64,000 bases of DNA, from NCBI GenBank assembly GCA_009664345.1, contig CP043547.1:4368709-4432708 (forward strand). Direction: 5' to 3'. Position 1 is the first letter of the stretch; each line of letters begins with the position of its first letter. Below, piece by piece: positions 8,945 through 16,965 of the stretch. The position numbers and the translations under genes are program-made. Source of the DNA: Planctomycetales bacterium 10988. GTDB taxonomy: Bacteria > Planctomycetota > Planctomycetia > Pirellulales > Pb10988. The notes under the pieces are model-generated. The model worked only from the letters and a program-made list of their open reading frames with translations. It searched no databases and was not told the DNA's origin.

Positions 8945-9018
8945 TTGTAAATCGTTTCGTGTTTAAAAAGTAAACACTTTATCGTTGTCGTTTCTCAATT
9001 CTTCTATCCGAGCGAAGG

Positions 9019-9189
9019 CTAAACCATCGGGCGTCGGACGGCACCAGCGATCAAGCTGACAATAAACAGAACCAAGAAGACAAAGAACAGAACTTGAGCG
9101 ATTGTCGCGGCGCCGGAGGCGATTCCACCAAAACCGAAAAGAGCAGCAACAAGTGCGACCAAGAAGAAAATCAGTGCCCAATATAACAT
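9019..9189 (-). CDS. DUF1328 (YtjA-like) small membrane protein
   Basis: 56 residues starting [20 protein letters not shown]. This is the exact hallmark start of the DUF1328/YtjA family of two-helix inner-membrane proteins, followed by [20 protein letters not shown] and a short basic tail. Family length is complete. The frame is open 7 codons upstream, but GGAG lies 8 bases before this ATG. Function is unknown in the family, which is often induced by envelope or osmotic stress. Confidence 0.92.
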   Translation of the reverse strand: MLYWALIFFLVALVAALFGFGGIASGAATIAQVLFFVFLVLFIVSLIAGAVRRPMV

Positions 9190-9210
9190 TGTGAAGTCTC
9201 CATTACACAA

Positions 9211-9747
9211 GTGTGTTTATTTAGAGGAGGCTTTCTATAAAACGGAGCAAACAACGTTGCTCGCCTGTCTTTAGAAAGTAAAGTCTTTTAAAATTTAAAA
9301 CTTTACCCGTCTATTGAAAAAGTTAGAAAGCCGAAGTAAGGAGCAACCTTTGCTCCGTTCTATTGGCAATTGCTTGCCTTTCGGAAGACTTATAATGCAG
9401 GGTTTATGCCAAAGGTTCTGGGAAAAGCAAAAATTTGGCAAGTTATTTATTGTTTGTAGCAAAGACTCTTTGGGGTTTCCATTAGTCATCCATACGGAAA
9501 TTATTCCGTAAGTCCAATGCAAAAAAAGACTTACAGCACACAAGCGTCTCTAAAGCCACAGAATATTATTAGGCTTCGATTCGTATAGAATTCCCTGAAA
9601 ATAATCTCGATATGCGGTTTTGAAGGGGATATCGGACTTAAGCCGAGCAGCGGTTGAATGGTAAACAACCGCGCGATCCGTTTAGAATACGGCCAAACTG
9701 CAAGGAAACCGGCTCTTTTGCGAGCGATCCCCCCCTCAAACGAACCA
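9211..9747. other. 540-bp gap with small hairpins, no gene seen
   Basis: Contains short hairpins sharing a sequence (GAGCAAacaacgTTGCTC near 9243 and GGAGCAAcctTTGCTCC near 9341) and GCGGTTG...CAACCGC near 9652-9674, which may end the ABC importer operon. Small open frames here have no ribosome-binding sites or protein-like composition. I see nothing else. Confidence 0.4.
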
Positions 9748-10830
9748 CTATTGATCAGCCGGCGACTTCGAGGGAGCCTCGGAATCCGCCTTGCCGAGGT
9801 CAACAGAGGGAATGTCTTCTAGAAAGTTGGTGGTGAAACAGTGGTCAGTTTCAACAACGCCAGGCTTGAGGAGTTCTAATTGCTCTAATTGGGCGATCAA
9901 CGTTTCCCAGCGTTCCTTGCTCATCGTGCCGACTTCTTTCAAACCGACAGGTTCCGGCATGCAAAGGGGTTTGAGGCTTTTGACCCCATATTCCAAGATT
10001 TCTTGGTCCATCTCCGGATTGAGTTTTTCGATCAGGGCGTTCGTCTTTTCCGGGGCTTGCAGGTAATGTTGCCACCCCCGCACCGAGGCCCTGGTGACCT
10101 TTTCCACTAAGTCAGGGCGTTTGGCGATCATATCGCTATGCGTAATCAACACGCTGGCATACGGATTGAAGCCGAGATCGGAGACCATGAGGTTCGTCGT
10201 TTCCGCCCCTTCTTCCTTGGCAATGAAGGGTTCGCTAAAGACATAGGCTTGCTGAGCGTACTTTTTTTGAGAAAGAAAAGGAGCCACGCTGCCGGAATAG
10301 GGGACGATCTTCACGTTTTCGAGATCGCAGTTTTGCTGAATAAACTGGGCGAAGGCCGGGCCGGTCTCCATGGAAAGAGTGAGATCACGAATCTGCTCGA
10401 AGGAGGTAATCCCACTCTCTTTATGCAACATAATACAGCGGGGACTCATCTGAATCGGCACCATCAAGGCGACTAAATCGGCTTGCTGCCCGCGTGCCAG
10501 GAGAATCCGGTCAGCGTTCGCCAGGCCAAACGCCAGCTCTCGATTGGCGACTCGTTGCAACACCGGGGCATTCGGTCCGCCGGGGAGAATCTCAACTTGC
10601 AGGCCTTCTTCTTCGAAATATCCATGCACCTGAGCTGCATAAAAGCCGCCATGTTCGGCCTCCGGGAACCAATTGAGGGCAAGTTGCACGGCTTCCAACG
10701 TCTTGCCATCGTCGGTGGTGATCTTTTCGGCAATCGGCTTGGAACCGGTACAGCCTAGCACCATGCAAAGCAGAGCGAAAAAAGGGAGCGATCCGAGAAC
10801 ACGGGGGATAGTCACAAAGAAGCTCTGCAT
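9748..10830 (-). CDS. ABC importer substrate-binding lipoprotein, NMT1/THI5 type
   Basis: 360 residues from the ATG at 10830. A lipoprotein signal peptide ends in the lipobox VLGC (C27). The core LNWFPEAEHGGFYAAQVHGY is characteristic of NMT1/THI5-like binding proteins (ThiY/SsuA fold), which bind thiamine precursors, sulfonates, nitrate or similar small anions and pyrimidines. An upstream ATG at 10896 overlaps the permease stop (TAATG) and would add 22 residues ahead of a normal signal peptide. The inner start has AAAGGA 9 bases before it and is preferred. Last gene of a permease/ATPase/binding-protein operon. No TPP riboswitch is seen, so the substrate remains open. Confidence 0.85.
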   Translation of the reverse strand: MQSFFVTIPRVLGSLPFFALLCMVLGCTGSKPIAEKITTDDGKTLEAVQLALNWFPEAEHGGFYAAQVHGYFEEEGLQVEILPGGPNAPVLQRVANRELAFGLANADRILLARGQQADLVALMVPIQMSPRCIMLHKESGITSFEQIRDLTLSMETGPAFAQFIQQNCDLENVKIVPYSGSVAPFLSQKKYAQQAYVFSEPFIAKEEGAETTNLMVSDLGFNPYASVLITHSDMIAKRPDLVEKVTRASVRGWQHYLQAPEKTNALIEKLNPEMDQEILEYGVKSLKPLCMPEPVGLKEVGTMSKERWETLIAQLEQLELLKPGVVETDHCFTTNFLEDIPSVDLGKADSEAPSKSPADQ

Positions 10831-10895
10831 GGAAGTCGTTCCTTTCCATTGAATCCTGACTTGCTCCAGACGAGGCAAAGTCCATTCACATTTCA

Positions 10896-11696
10896 TTAAA
10901 AGAGGGGGTCATTCGCATCATATTGTTGCCAACGTTTGAGCAGGGTTCCACCGAGGGCATTCACCAGGCCGAAGATCGCCACCCCGAGAGAAGCCGAGGC
11001 AATCACCGAGGCAAAGAGCAAATCAGTCTTCATTTGATTCATTGTTTGCAAAATCAGGTTACCCAAACCGGCCTGTCCGCTACCATACCCGACGAAAAAC
11101 TCTCCGACAATTGCTCCGACCACCGCCAAACCCGCCGAAGTCTTTGCCCCGGTAACGAGATGGGGGATCGAATTCGGAAAGCGGAGCTTGAACAAAGTCT
11201 GCCACCGGGTTGCTCGATTGATGCGAAACAGATCGATCAGGCCAGGGTCCACCGCCATCAGTCCCGCAGTCGCATTGGTGATGATCGGAAAGAGACTGAT
11301 AATAAAAGAGACGAGCAACACCGAAAAAAAACCGGTTCCGAACCAAGTCACCACCAGCGGAGCGATGGCCACAATCGGGACGGTTTGCAGAAAAATCGCA
11401 TACGGATAGCAGCTTTGGCGAATGATTCGCGATTGCGAAAAGATTAATCCCAAAGTGATTCCCACCGCCAGGCTTAGCCCAAATCCGCCGAGTGCCCCTT
11501 GTCCGGTGACCAGCGTCGCCCACACCAGGCGGGAATCCTCTTCATGAAACGTGCCGAGAATCTGCATCGGCCGAGGCAGCAAAAAAGGAGGAATCGCGAA
11601 CCACCACACCGCGACATCCCAGGCAATCAGGACCAAACCGAAGAGGGCCACCGGGGGAAACAAGTCTCGAAAAATCCAAGCAATCCAGGCTTTCAT
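10896..11696 (-). CDS. ABC importer permease (SsuC/TauC/ThiX type)
   Basis: 266 residues with about six membrane helices of the BPD-transport family. The EAA-loop region is INRATRWQTLFKLRFPNSIPHLVTG, followed by GAIVGEFF. LVVTWFGTGFF precedes it. The ATG at 11696 overlaps the stop of the ATPase gene (ATGA), which fits tight coupling, so the longer open frame up to 11771 is not used. It forms the inner-membrane channel for the binding protein encoded next. Confidence 0.88.
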   Translation of the reverse strand: MKAWIAWIFRDLFPPVALFGLVLIAWDVAVWWFAIPPFLLPRPMQILGTFHEEDSRLVWATLVTGQGALGGFGLSLAVGITLGLIFSQSRIIRQSCYPYAIFLQTVPIVAIAPLVVTWFGTGFFSVLLVSFIISLFPIITNATAGLMAVDPGLIDLFRINRATRWQTLFKLRFPNSIPHLVTGAKTSAGLAVVGAIVGEFFVGYGSGQAGLGNLILQTMNQMKTDLLFASVIASASLGVAIFGLVNALGGTLLKRWQQYDANDPLF

Positions 11697-12463
11697 GAGG
11701 CATTCTCGCGTAAGACATTGCCCACCGTTCCGGTGAGTTCGGCGAATTCCTGGGTCGAGCGGAGTTCCCACTTGCGGGGATAGCGAAAGGGAATCTCAAT
11801 CGATTCCACAATGGTCCCTGGCCCGGGACTCATCACCAAAACGCGTTGGCTAAGGAAAACGGCCTCCGGCACATGGTGCGTGACAAAGAGCGTCGTGAGT
11901 TCCTTTTCTTTCCAAATCCGTAAAACTTCTTCGTTGAGTTGCTGGCGAATCACATCATCCAAGGCGGCGAATGGCTCATCCATCAGCAGCACTTGCGGCC
12001 GCGTCACCAAGGCTCGAGCCAAAGAAACCCGCATTCGCATTCCTCCCGACAACATGCGAGGGAATTTATCGCCATCCGCCGGAGAAAGCTCGATCAGGTC
12101 TAAGACTTGATCGACTTCGGCCTGCTGCTCTTCGTAGGAAACTCCTTGTAACTCCAATGGAAGTCGGATGTTATCGCGAACAGTTCGCCAAGGAAGAAGG
12201 TGGGGTTCTTGAAAGACATAGCCGATGCGCAGGCTCGCATTGCGGGCACCGGGGGATTTTCCGTCGAGTTGCAAATGCCCAGCGGTCGGACGTTCGAGGC
12301 CGGCAATCATTCGCAGAAGCGTGGACTTTCCACAACCGGAAGGCCCTACTAAAGAGAGGATTTCGCCCGATTCAATGGCGAGATTGAGGTCTCGAACGGC
12401 GGGCTTTCCCGGCTCAAATGCCAGTTCAACCTCTTGAAATGAAAGAAACGCATCCGCATGCAT
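11693..12463 (-). CDS. ABC importer ATP-binding protein (SsuB/TauB type)
   Basis: 256 residues. Walker A GPSGCGKST (about 40-48), Q-loop FQEPHLLPW, signature LSGGMRMRVSLARAL, Walker B VLLMDEPFAALD, and H-loop FVTHHVPEA are all intact. It belongs to the nitrate/sulfonate/taurine importer ATPases and drives the permease encoded immediately downstream with a 4-base overlap. It is the first gene of the operon. The 268-base region upstream carries the promoter and, at 12649-12683, the terminator of the neighbouring gene. Confidence 0.9.
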   Translation of the reverse strand: MHADAFLSFQEVELAFEPGKPAVRDLNLAIESGEILSLVGPSGCGKSTLLRMIAGLERPTAGHLQLDGKSPGARNASLRIGYVFQEPHLLPWRTVRDNIRLPLELQGVSYEEQQAEVDQVLDLIELSPADGDKFPRMLSGGMRMRVSLARALVTRPQVLLMDEPFAALDDVIRQQLNEEVLRIWKEKELTTLFVTHHVPEAVFLSQRVLVMSPGPGTIVESIEIPFRYPRKWELRSTQEFAELTGTVGNVLRENAS

Positions 12464-12648
12464 AGAGTTCGACGCCGGTTATCTCGATTTCGAGTAAGCA
12501 AGGAAAGGGTTGTTCCTCTTGTTCTTAGTTCAGACTTGGGGGAGTCGACCTTGCTGGGAAAAGGTTGTTTGCAGTGTAAACAGGAAAAAAGCGTTTGAAC
12601 ATCCCTTCATCATCAAACTTCTTTGGCTAAAGTTTCCCTCCCAAAAAG

Positions 12649-12683
12649 AAAAACGCCCAAGCTCAAAGAACCTGGGCGTTTTT
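12649..12683 (-). terminator. Rho-independent terminator
   Basis: AAAAACGCCCA (12649-12659) pairs with TGGGCGTTTTT (12673-12683). Symmetrical A/T runs make it usable in both directions. It lies about 50 bases after the stop of the 12732-13298 gene. Confidence 0.88.
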
Positions 12684-12731
12684 GGTATCAATCACGTTTC
12701 TAGGAAACGCTTCCTATTGAAGTTGCGAGGA

Positions 12732-13298
12732 CTAGGCGTTTTCGCCTTCTTCAGTAGTCGATTCTTCCGAAGCTTCCTCGGGCTGCGATTCGTTTTGCTC
12801 TTGATCCTCTCGCAAAAGCATCACTTTATCAGCGGTTCGAGAGTCGCCTTCGGTTTCGCTTGTCACGACCGAAACGCGGTCTCCGGTATGAATTTTCTCT
12901 AAGTCGATCGCGTCATCGCCTTGCATCAACTTCGAATCGTCATTCACCAAAATGGTGATTTCACCTTCTTCGGCAGATTGAATCTTTAATTGATTTTCAG
13001 CCGGCAAGGCAGCAAGGACTTCTCCTTCAAGATGGCTTTCGTCCTTCACTTCCTCGACCGTTTCTTCGACAGCTTCGCCTAATTTTTCAGATACCTTTTC
13101 AGTAGCCTCACCAAGCTTATTGAAATCTTCTTTGATCTCATCGCGGTTCAACTTTAAGTTAATCGCCACTTCATCTTGGGAATTCTCCGAATCGGTGTCC
13201 GCGGACATCGAGAACCAGCCGGCATAAAACCCTAGCCCGATCAGCACTGCAATCATGACCAAGGTAATAAAAAAATTACCGCTACCTTTATTATTCAT
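12732..13298 (-). CDS. membrane-anchored acidic protein of unknown function
   Basis: 188 residues. One N-terminal membrane helix (about 10-28) is followed by an acidic helical stretch with heptad-like EKVSEKLGEAVEETVEEVKDE. A small beta-rich segment follows (LKIQSAEEGEITILVNDDSK, then IHTGDRVSVVTSE) that could be an OB-like fold. The tail is very acidic and disordered (EEASEESTTEEGE). The ribosome-binding site GGGGAGG is excellent. It is neighboured by a helical lipoprotein on the same strand with a similar A/E/K-rich style, so both are probably envelope-stress or periplasmic structural proteins. No family recognised. Confidence 0.7.
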   Translation of the reverse strand: MNNKGSGNFFITLVMIAVLIGLGFYAGWFSMSADTDSENSQDEVAINLKLNRDEIKEDFNKLGEATEKVSEKLGEAVEETVEEVKDESHLEGEVLAALPAENQLKIQSAEEGEITILVNDDSKLMQGDDAIDLEKIHTGDRVSVVTSETEGDSRTADKVMLLREDQEQNESQPEEASEESTTEEGENA

Positions 13299-13445
13299 TT
13301 TAAACCTCCCCGAGGGAGTTTGTTGTTAAAGAGCGAAAATCAAAGTCCGATCGTTTCAACGAAGATTCGACAGAACCAAGAGTTTCCATTGGAATTTCTC
13401 TCCATCAAAAGCATGGAAAGAAGGAAGAAACGCAACGGGCATTTC

Positions 13446-13492
13446 AAAAAAACCGAATCAAGGAAGGGAACCTCAATCGGCTCCCTCCCTGA
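13446..13492 (-). terminator. terminator of the lipoprotein gene
   Basis: On the minus strand CAGGGAGGGAGCC pairs with GGTTCCCTTCCTTG (one mismatch, G-U pairs) and is followed by ATTCGGTTTTTTTG. It begins about 20 bases after the stop at 13510. Confidence 0.75.
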
Positions 13493-13509
13493 CTCAGAAA
13501 CAGTGACAC

Positions 13510-13878
13510 CTAGCTATTATCGTCGGTTGCGTCCTCAACAGCGTCTCCAGCGTCTTCGGCTGTATCCGCTGCTTCATCGGAGGCATCATCTAAAGCTTCA
13601 TTGACATTTTTAGAAGCTTCGCCGGCGGCATCATTAATCTGCTTGCCGGCTTCTTCCGCGGTTTCCGAGATCGCTTCGCCGGCGTCTTCCGCGGCATCCA
13701 TGACCTTTTCACCAGCGTCTTCTAAAGCTTCTCCGGTATCTTCAGCTACTTGCCCGGCGGCTTCCCCGGCGGAATCCATCGTTTCACTCAGGTCCTTTTG
13801 GGCTTGTTCGGTACAACCCAACATGAAGACCATTCCGAGCGACAGCATCGTAGCACCCATCAACATGCGAATAGACAT
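13510..13878 (-). CDS. small helical lipoprotein, A/D/E repeat
   Basis: 122 residues starting at MSIRMLMGATM. The signal peptide ends in the lipobox FMLGC (C21). The rest is an iterated amphipathic helix with 11-residue-like periodicity (EDTGEALEDAGEKVMDAAED, then similar units), resembling LEA or apolipoprotein-like proteins. It is probably a periplasmic coiled or disordered lipoprotein. The open frame continues 27 codons upstream, but that extension would bury the signal peptide. Repetitive composition makes homology searches unreliable. Confidence 0.72.
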   Translation of the reverse strand: MSIRMLMGATMLSLGMVFMLGCTEQAQKDLSETMDSAGEAAGQVAEDTGEALEDAGEKVMDAAEDAGEAISETAEEAGKQINDAAGEASKNVNEALDDASDEAADTAEDAGDAVEDATDDNS

Positions 13879-14249
13879 GGTATTAAACCTGCTTTCTAAT
13901 TGGTAAAAGCTCAACTGTTGTTCCCGTTCGTTCGTCTCTAAGTTATTGAGTAGAAACAACTAATAGTGAAATAACCACCTCCAGCTGAGCTGCTGGATTC
14001 AAAAATTGAACGTAGGGATATAAAGCAGGTTCTGTGCCAAACTTCGGATTCACTCTTGCAAAAACAAGGGATCATCCACAAAAAACCACCTAAACTTATG
14101 AAATGAATTGATTTAGAGAAAGTTAACAGAATGTGAAGATAAACAGGGCTTAGGAAAATCACTCAACAGTCGGTCGTCAAACGACCGCAAAATCGGGCAT
14201 CTTCAAGGCAGGAATCAACGGGTGCCTGCAAAGTTTTTACCTGGTTTCT
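13879..14249. other. gap with one weak hairpin
   Basis: AT-rich upstream region of the lipoprotein gene. CGGTCGT (14171-14177) pairs with ACGACCG (14181-14187) and may end the 14250-16517 transcript, but it lacks a U-run. Nothing else recognised. Confidence 0.35.
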
Positions 14250-16517
14250 CTATTCTTCCGACTCTGGATAGAACTGAGGAGCTTCCTCTGACCAAAAAAC
14301 CTTCTTTTCCGGCAAGACATAACGGTCAAAAATGCCTTGAGAGATGAAATAGGGCCACTGAGCCTGGCGAATCCAATCCAGGGCCGATTGTCGGGCTGCC
14401 ACTGACCAGGCCTCTTGCCACCCTGCTGGAGACCGGTCTTCCGGGGGAGTCGAAAGAATGATCCGCGAAGGCATCCGAAATCGCAATTGCCAAATCGTTT
14501 GGTCCAGCACATTGCTGTGAATGGAAAGCTTCATTTCAATCGAAAACCGCTTTAGCGGCGTTTCCAACGATTCCACCAGGATTCGAGGGGAATCCGCTTC
14601 CCGATAGGCAACTTCTTTGAGCGGGGAAGATTCGTTTTCCTGATATTCCAGAAGCAAGACATTCTTGGCCGAACCGACCGTCATGCCATTGAGGACGAAC
14701 CGTTCCTGCATCGCCGTCAGCAACGGAGCGGACATCGCCGAGGCATCTTTGTCGGCGTCGAGGGGGATTTCAACTTGTAATCCAATCGGCTCCAAAGGAT
14801 GCAATTGCGGCAAAGGGCGACGTTGCAGATAACTGAACAAGTTCGCGGTCAGCTTTTCATTCAAGATCGGCGAGACCCGCGTTTTGCCATCCGGTCGGGC
14901 GGTCCAAAGCTCCCGATTTTGAAACGGAGCCAAAACCAACGGGGGCTGCGTCACCGAGCAAATCAGCCGCCCATCGCCTGCGTTGAAGAGGGCCTTGTTG
15001 CCCAGATAAAAGAGTTCCTCACGGCCCGCTTCGGCAAACTGCAACAAACCGCGTAGCCGGGCGTAGGGAACTTCCCCCGCTCGCGTAAGGACGCCATCTT
15101 CGCTCCGCCGCTGGCCACTGTTGAGATCAATCCATTCGATTTCATAACGATCTCGCTGCGGAACGGACGAAAGCAACCGGACCAGAAATTCCCCATCCAG
15201 AGTGAAGCCTTGGCCTAGTAGTTCGCGGTTTTCCTCGATCGGAACCCGTCCTAGGGGAACCCCACGCTCTACCGAATAGAACCGCGTTTCGTTCCGCTCC
15301 TGATGAAAGAGGGCCAAGTACGAACCGCCCGAGGTGATCGCTAGGCCGCGTTCGGGCATCGCTCCGGCCAGGAACTCCCTCGGCAACACGGTATATAAAG
15401 GAGAACCCGTCAGCGGATGGACCGCCTGAATCCCGTAAGCTTTCCCCCAGACCAAGAGCAAGTCTTTCTTTGGCAAGGCAATCGCCAAGACCGCTTCGTT
15501 CTGCATCTCCCAGGTCCGGACTCGCTCCCGCTTGGTCAAATCCCAGCAAGCGATCAGATTCTCTTCGGAAGCCCCAACCGCCCAAGTTCCGGTGGGATCG
15601 ACGGCAAAGTGATGAATTGGAAACCCGGCTTCGACAAAATTCAACTCTCTGGGCAAGTCAAACGTAAAGCCTTCGCGGCGGACCAGCCAACCGGTCAACG
15701 TGTCGATCTCATAGTTCTCCGCCCGAGTCGGTCCAGGGAATCGCCCCGATGTTGGGCGGAGTTCGGGGGCAGAAACCTCCGGCTTTTCCATCGGCGAAGG
15801 ATCGGGGGTTCGGTTGATTTCTTCTGAAGAAGGTTCATCCTTTCTAGAAGAACTCGGCGAGGGCGGAGTTTCCGCCAATTCGAGGTCCTGTTCTGCCTCG
15901 GGATCAAGCAACGGCAGCGATGGCGATTTCTCGGCGACTTCCGCATCCCAACGAATTTTCCCTCCAGTGAGATAATAGAGCGTCCCCCCAAAACCCAAGA
16001 GCAGAACCAACACGCCGACCAACATCGCCGGGAACCGCCAAGCAGGAGGCTTTTCTTTCGGAACAAAAAGAGCCGGTTTCTTTGCCGCTTCCTCCGCTTT
16101 CTTTTTTTCCAGGTCTGTTTCAATGTGCGGAAAAACCGAAGTGGCCACTTCCTGGCGAGGAGGGGAAGGACGAGGAGGTTCCGGCGGCGGGGCCTTCACG
16201 GGAGTTTGCGGAGTTGGCCGCGGAGGCGTTTGTTCCTTTTGTGCCAACCGGTGCAATTGGGCATCATATTGAGCTTTCTTTTGCGGGTTGAGCAGACACT
16301 TCTCGATATCCGCCAACCGATGCATCATTCGCTTGGCCTTTTCCGCCTGCGACCCCGCCAGATGCGGCTCAACTAAATCCCGCCGCTCCTGCAAGGCCCA
16401 CCGAATCGCCTCCACCCCATCTTCAAAAGGCTCTAGCCCCAAAATGACATAGTACGTCAACGGTCGGCGATCGGGGGGAATCCCGAGCCATACTTGATAG
16501 GCATCGAATTTAGACAT
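14250..16517 (-). CDS. J-domain-like / WD40-like membrane protein
   Basis: 755 residues. Residues 1-95 form a helical J-like domain (DPxTYYVILGLEPFEDG-type opening, LLNPQKKAQYDAQL closing), but the catalytic HPD loop of DnaJ is not visible. A proline-rich linker (98-125) leads to one membrane helix (about 162-183), then a disordered acidic linker. The remaining about 480 residues contain WD40-like blades (WAVGASEENLIACWDLTKRE, then AIALPKKDLLLVWG) and a mixed alpha/beta end. Such J-like plus TM plus sensor architectures are common in Planctomycetota. It is probably an envelope scaffold. It is single-gene, and the ATG at 16517 gives the full J-like start. Confidence 0.65.
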   Translation of the reverse strand: MSKFDAYQVWLGIPPDRRPLTYYVILGLEPFEDGVEAIRWALQERRDLVEPHLAGSQAEKAKRMMHRLADIEKCLLNPQKKAQYDAQLHRLAQKEQTPPRPTPQTPVKAPPPEPPRPSPPRQEVATSVFPHIETDLEKKKAEEAAKKPALFVPKEKPPAWRFPAMLVGVLVLLLGFGGTLYYLTGGKIRWDAEVAEKSPSLPLLDPEAEQDLELAETPPSPSSSRKDEPSSEEINRTPDPSPMEKPEVSAPELRPTSGRFPGPTRAENYEIDTLTGWLVRREGFTFDLPRELNFVEAGFPIHHFAVDPTGTWAVGASEENLIACWDLTKRERVRTWEMQNEAVLAIALPKKDLLLVWGKAYGIQAVHPLTGSPLYTVLPREFLAGAMPERGLAITSGGSYLALFHQERNETRFYSVERGVPLGRVPIEENRELLGQGFTLDGEFLVRLLSSVPQRDRYEIEWIDLNSGQRRSEDGVLTRAGEVPYARLRGLLQFAEAGREELFYLGNKALFNAGDGRLICSVTQPPLVLAPFQNRELWTARPDGKTRVSPILNEKLTANLFSYLQRRPLPQLHPLEPIGLQVEIPLDADKDASAMSAPLLTAMQERFVLNGMTVGSAKNVLLLEYQENESSPLKEVAYREADSPRILVESLETPLKRFSIEMKLSIHSNVLDQTIWQLRFRMPSRIILSTPPEDRSPAGWQEAWSVAARQSALDWIRQAQWPYFISQGIFDRYVLPEKKVFWSEEAPQFYPESEE

Positions 16518-16965
16518 AAGGGGGAGTAGGGCTCGGGGTTCAGGTTTCGGGAAGACGACGTTGAGAGCATCCTCCTATTCCAACAAATAATGGGCTTCCC
16601 GAAAAGAGAAGGTCTTCATTTTCACCACCGACGGCAGATTCATTCCCATTATTAAAATTTCATAAATTTACAATTACGCAAAAAGGGAAAGACAGGGAAG
16701 CTTAGCACATTGCAACAATTAAACCGCCATTCATATCACTTCTGATCTATTAGGACAAGGAGGTCGATAATCACTTGCTGGAAAATACGTTGTGCCAATA
16801 AGACTAATTTTATCGGCAAAAACCACCCAACTTTTTCCATCCCTCCTAATCTTCGCTCAGGAGTGTTTTCCTTTTTGAAAGGTGCCAAGAGGGCCCAGCC
16901 AAAGCCGCTCCCCATCCGTGGGTGGCAGGCAAAGGAAAAACGCTCAAGATGAAAGGATTCTCTCA
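16518..16965 (+). promoter_or_regulatory. 448-bp leader of the second TonB receptor
   Basis: Near 16542 TTTCGGGAAG is matched by CTTCCCGAAA about 40 bases on. Just upstream of the receptor ATG, GGTGCCA (near 16881) could pair with TGGCAGG (near 16923) around an internal CCCA-TCCG-TGGG hairpin. This region is structured and GC-rich compared with the upstream AT-rich part. It lacks the B12 box and core of the cobalamin riboswitch, and no known class is recognised. AAAGGA lies 8 bases before the ATG. Confidence 0.35.

Noticed and set aside
16860-16965. A second cobalamin riboswitch before the second TonB receptor
   Set aside because: It lacks the GCCACTG-type core, the closing P1 and the AGYCAGGAGACC box.
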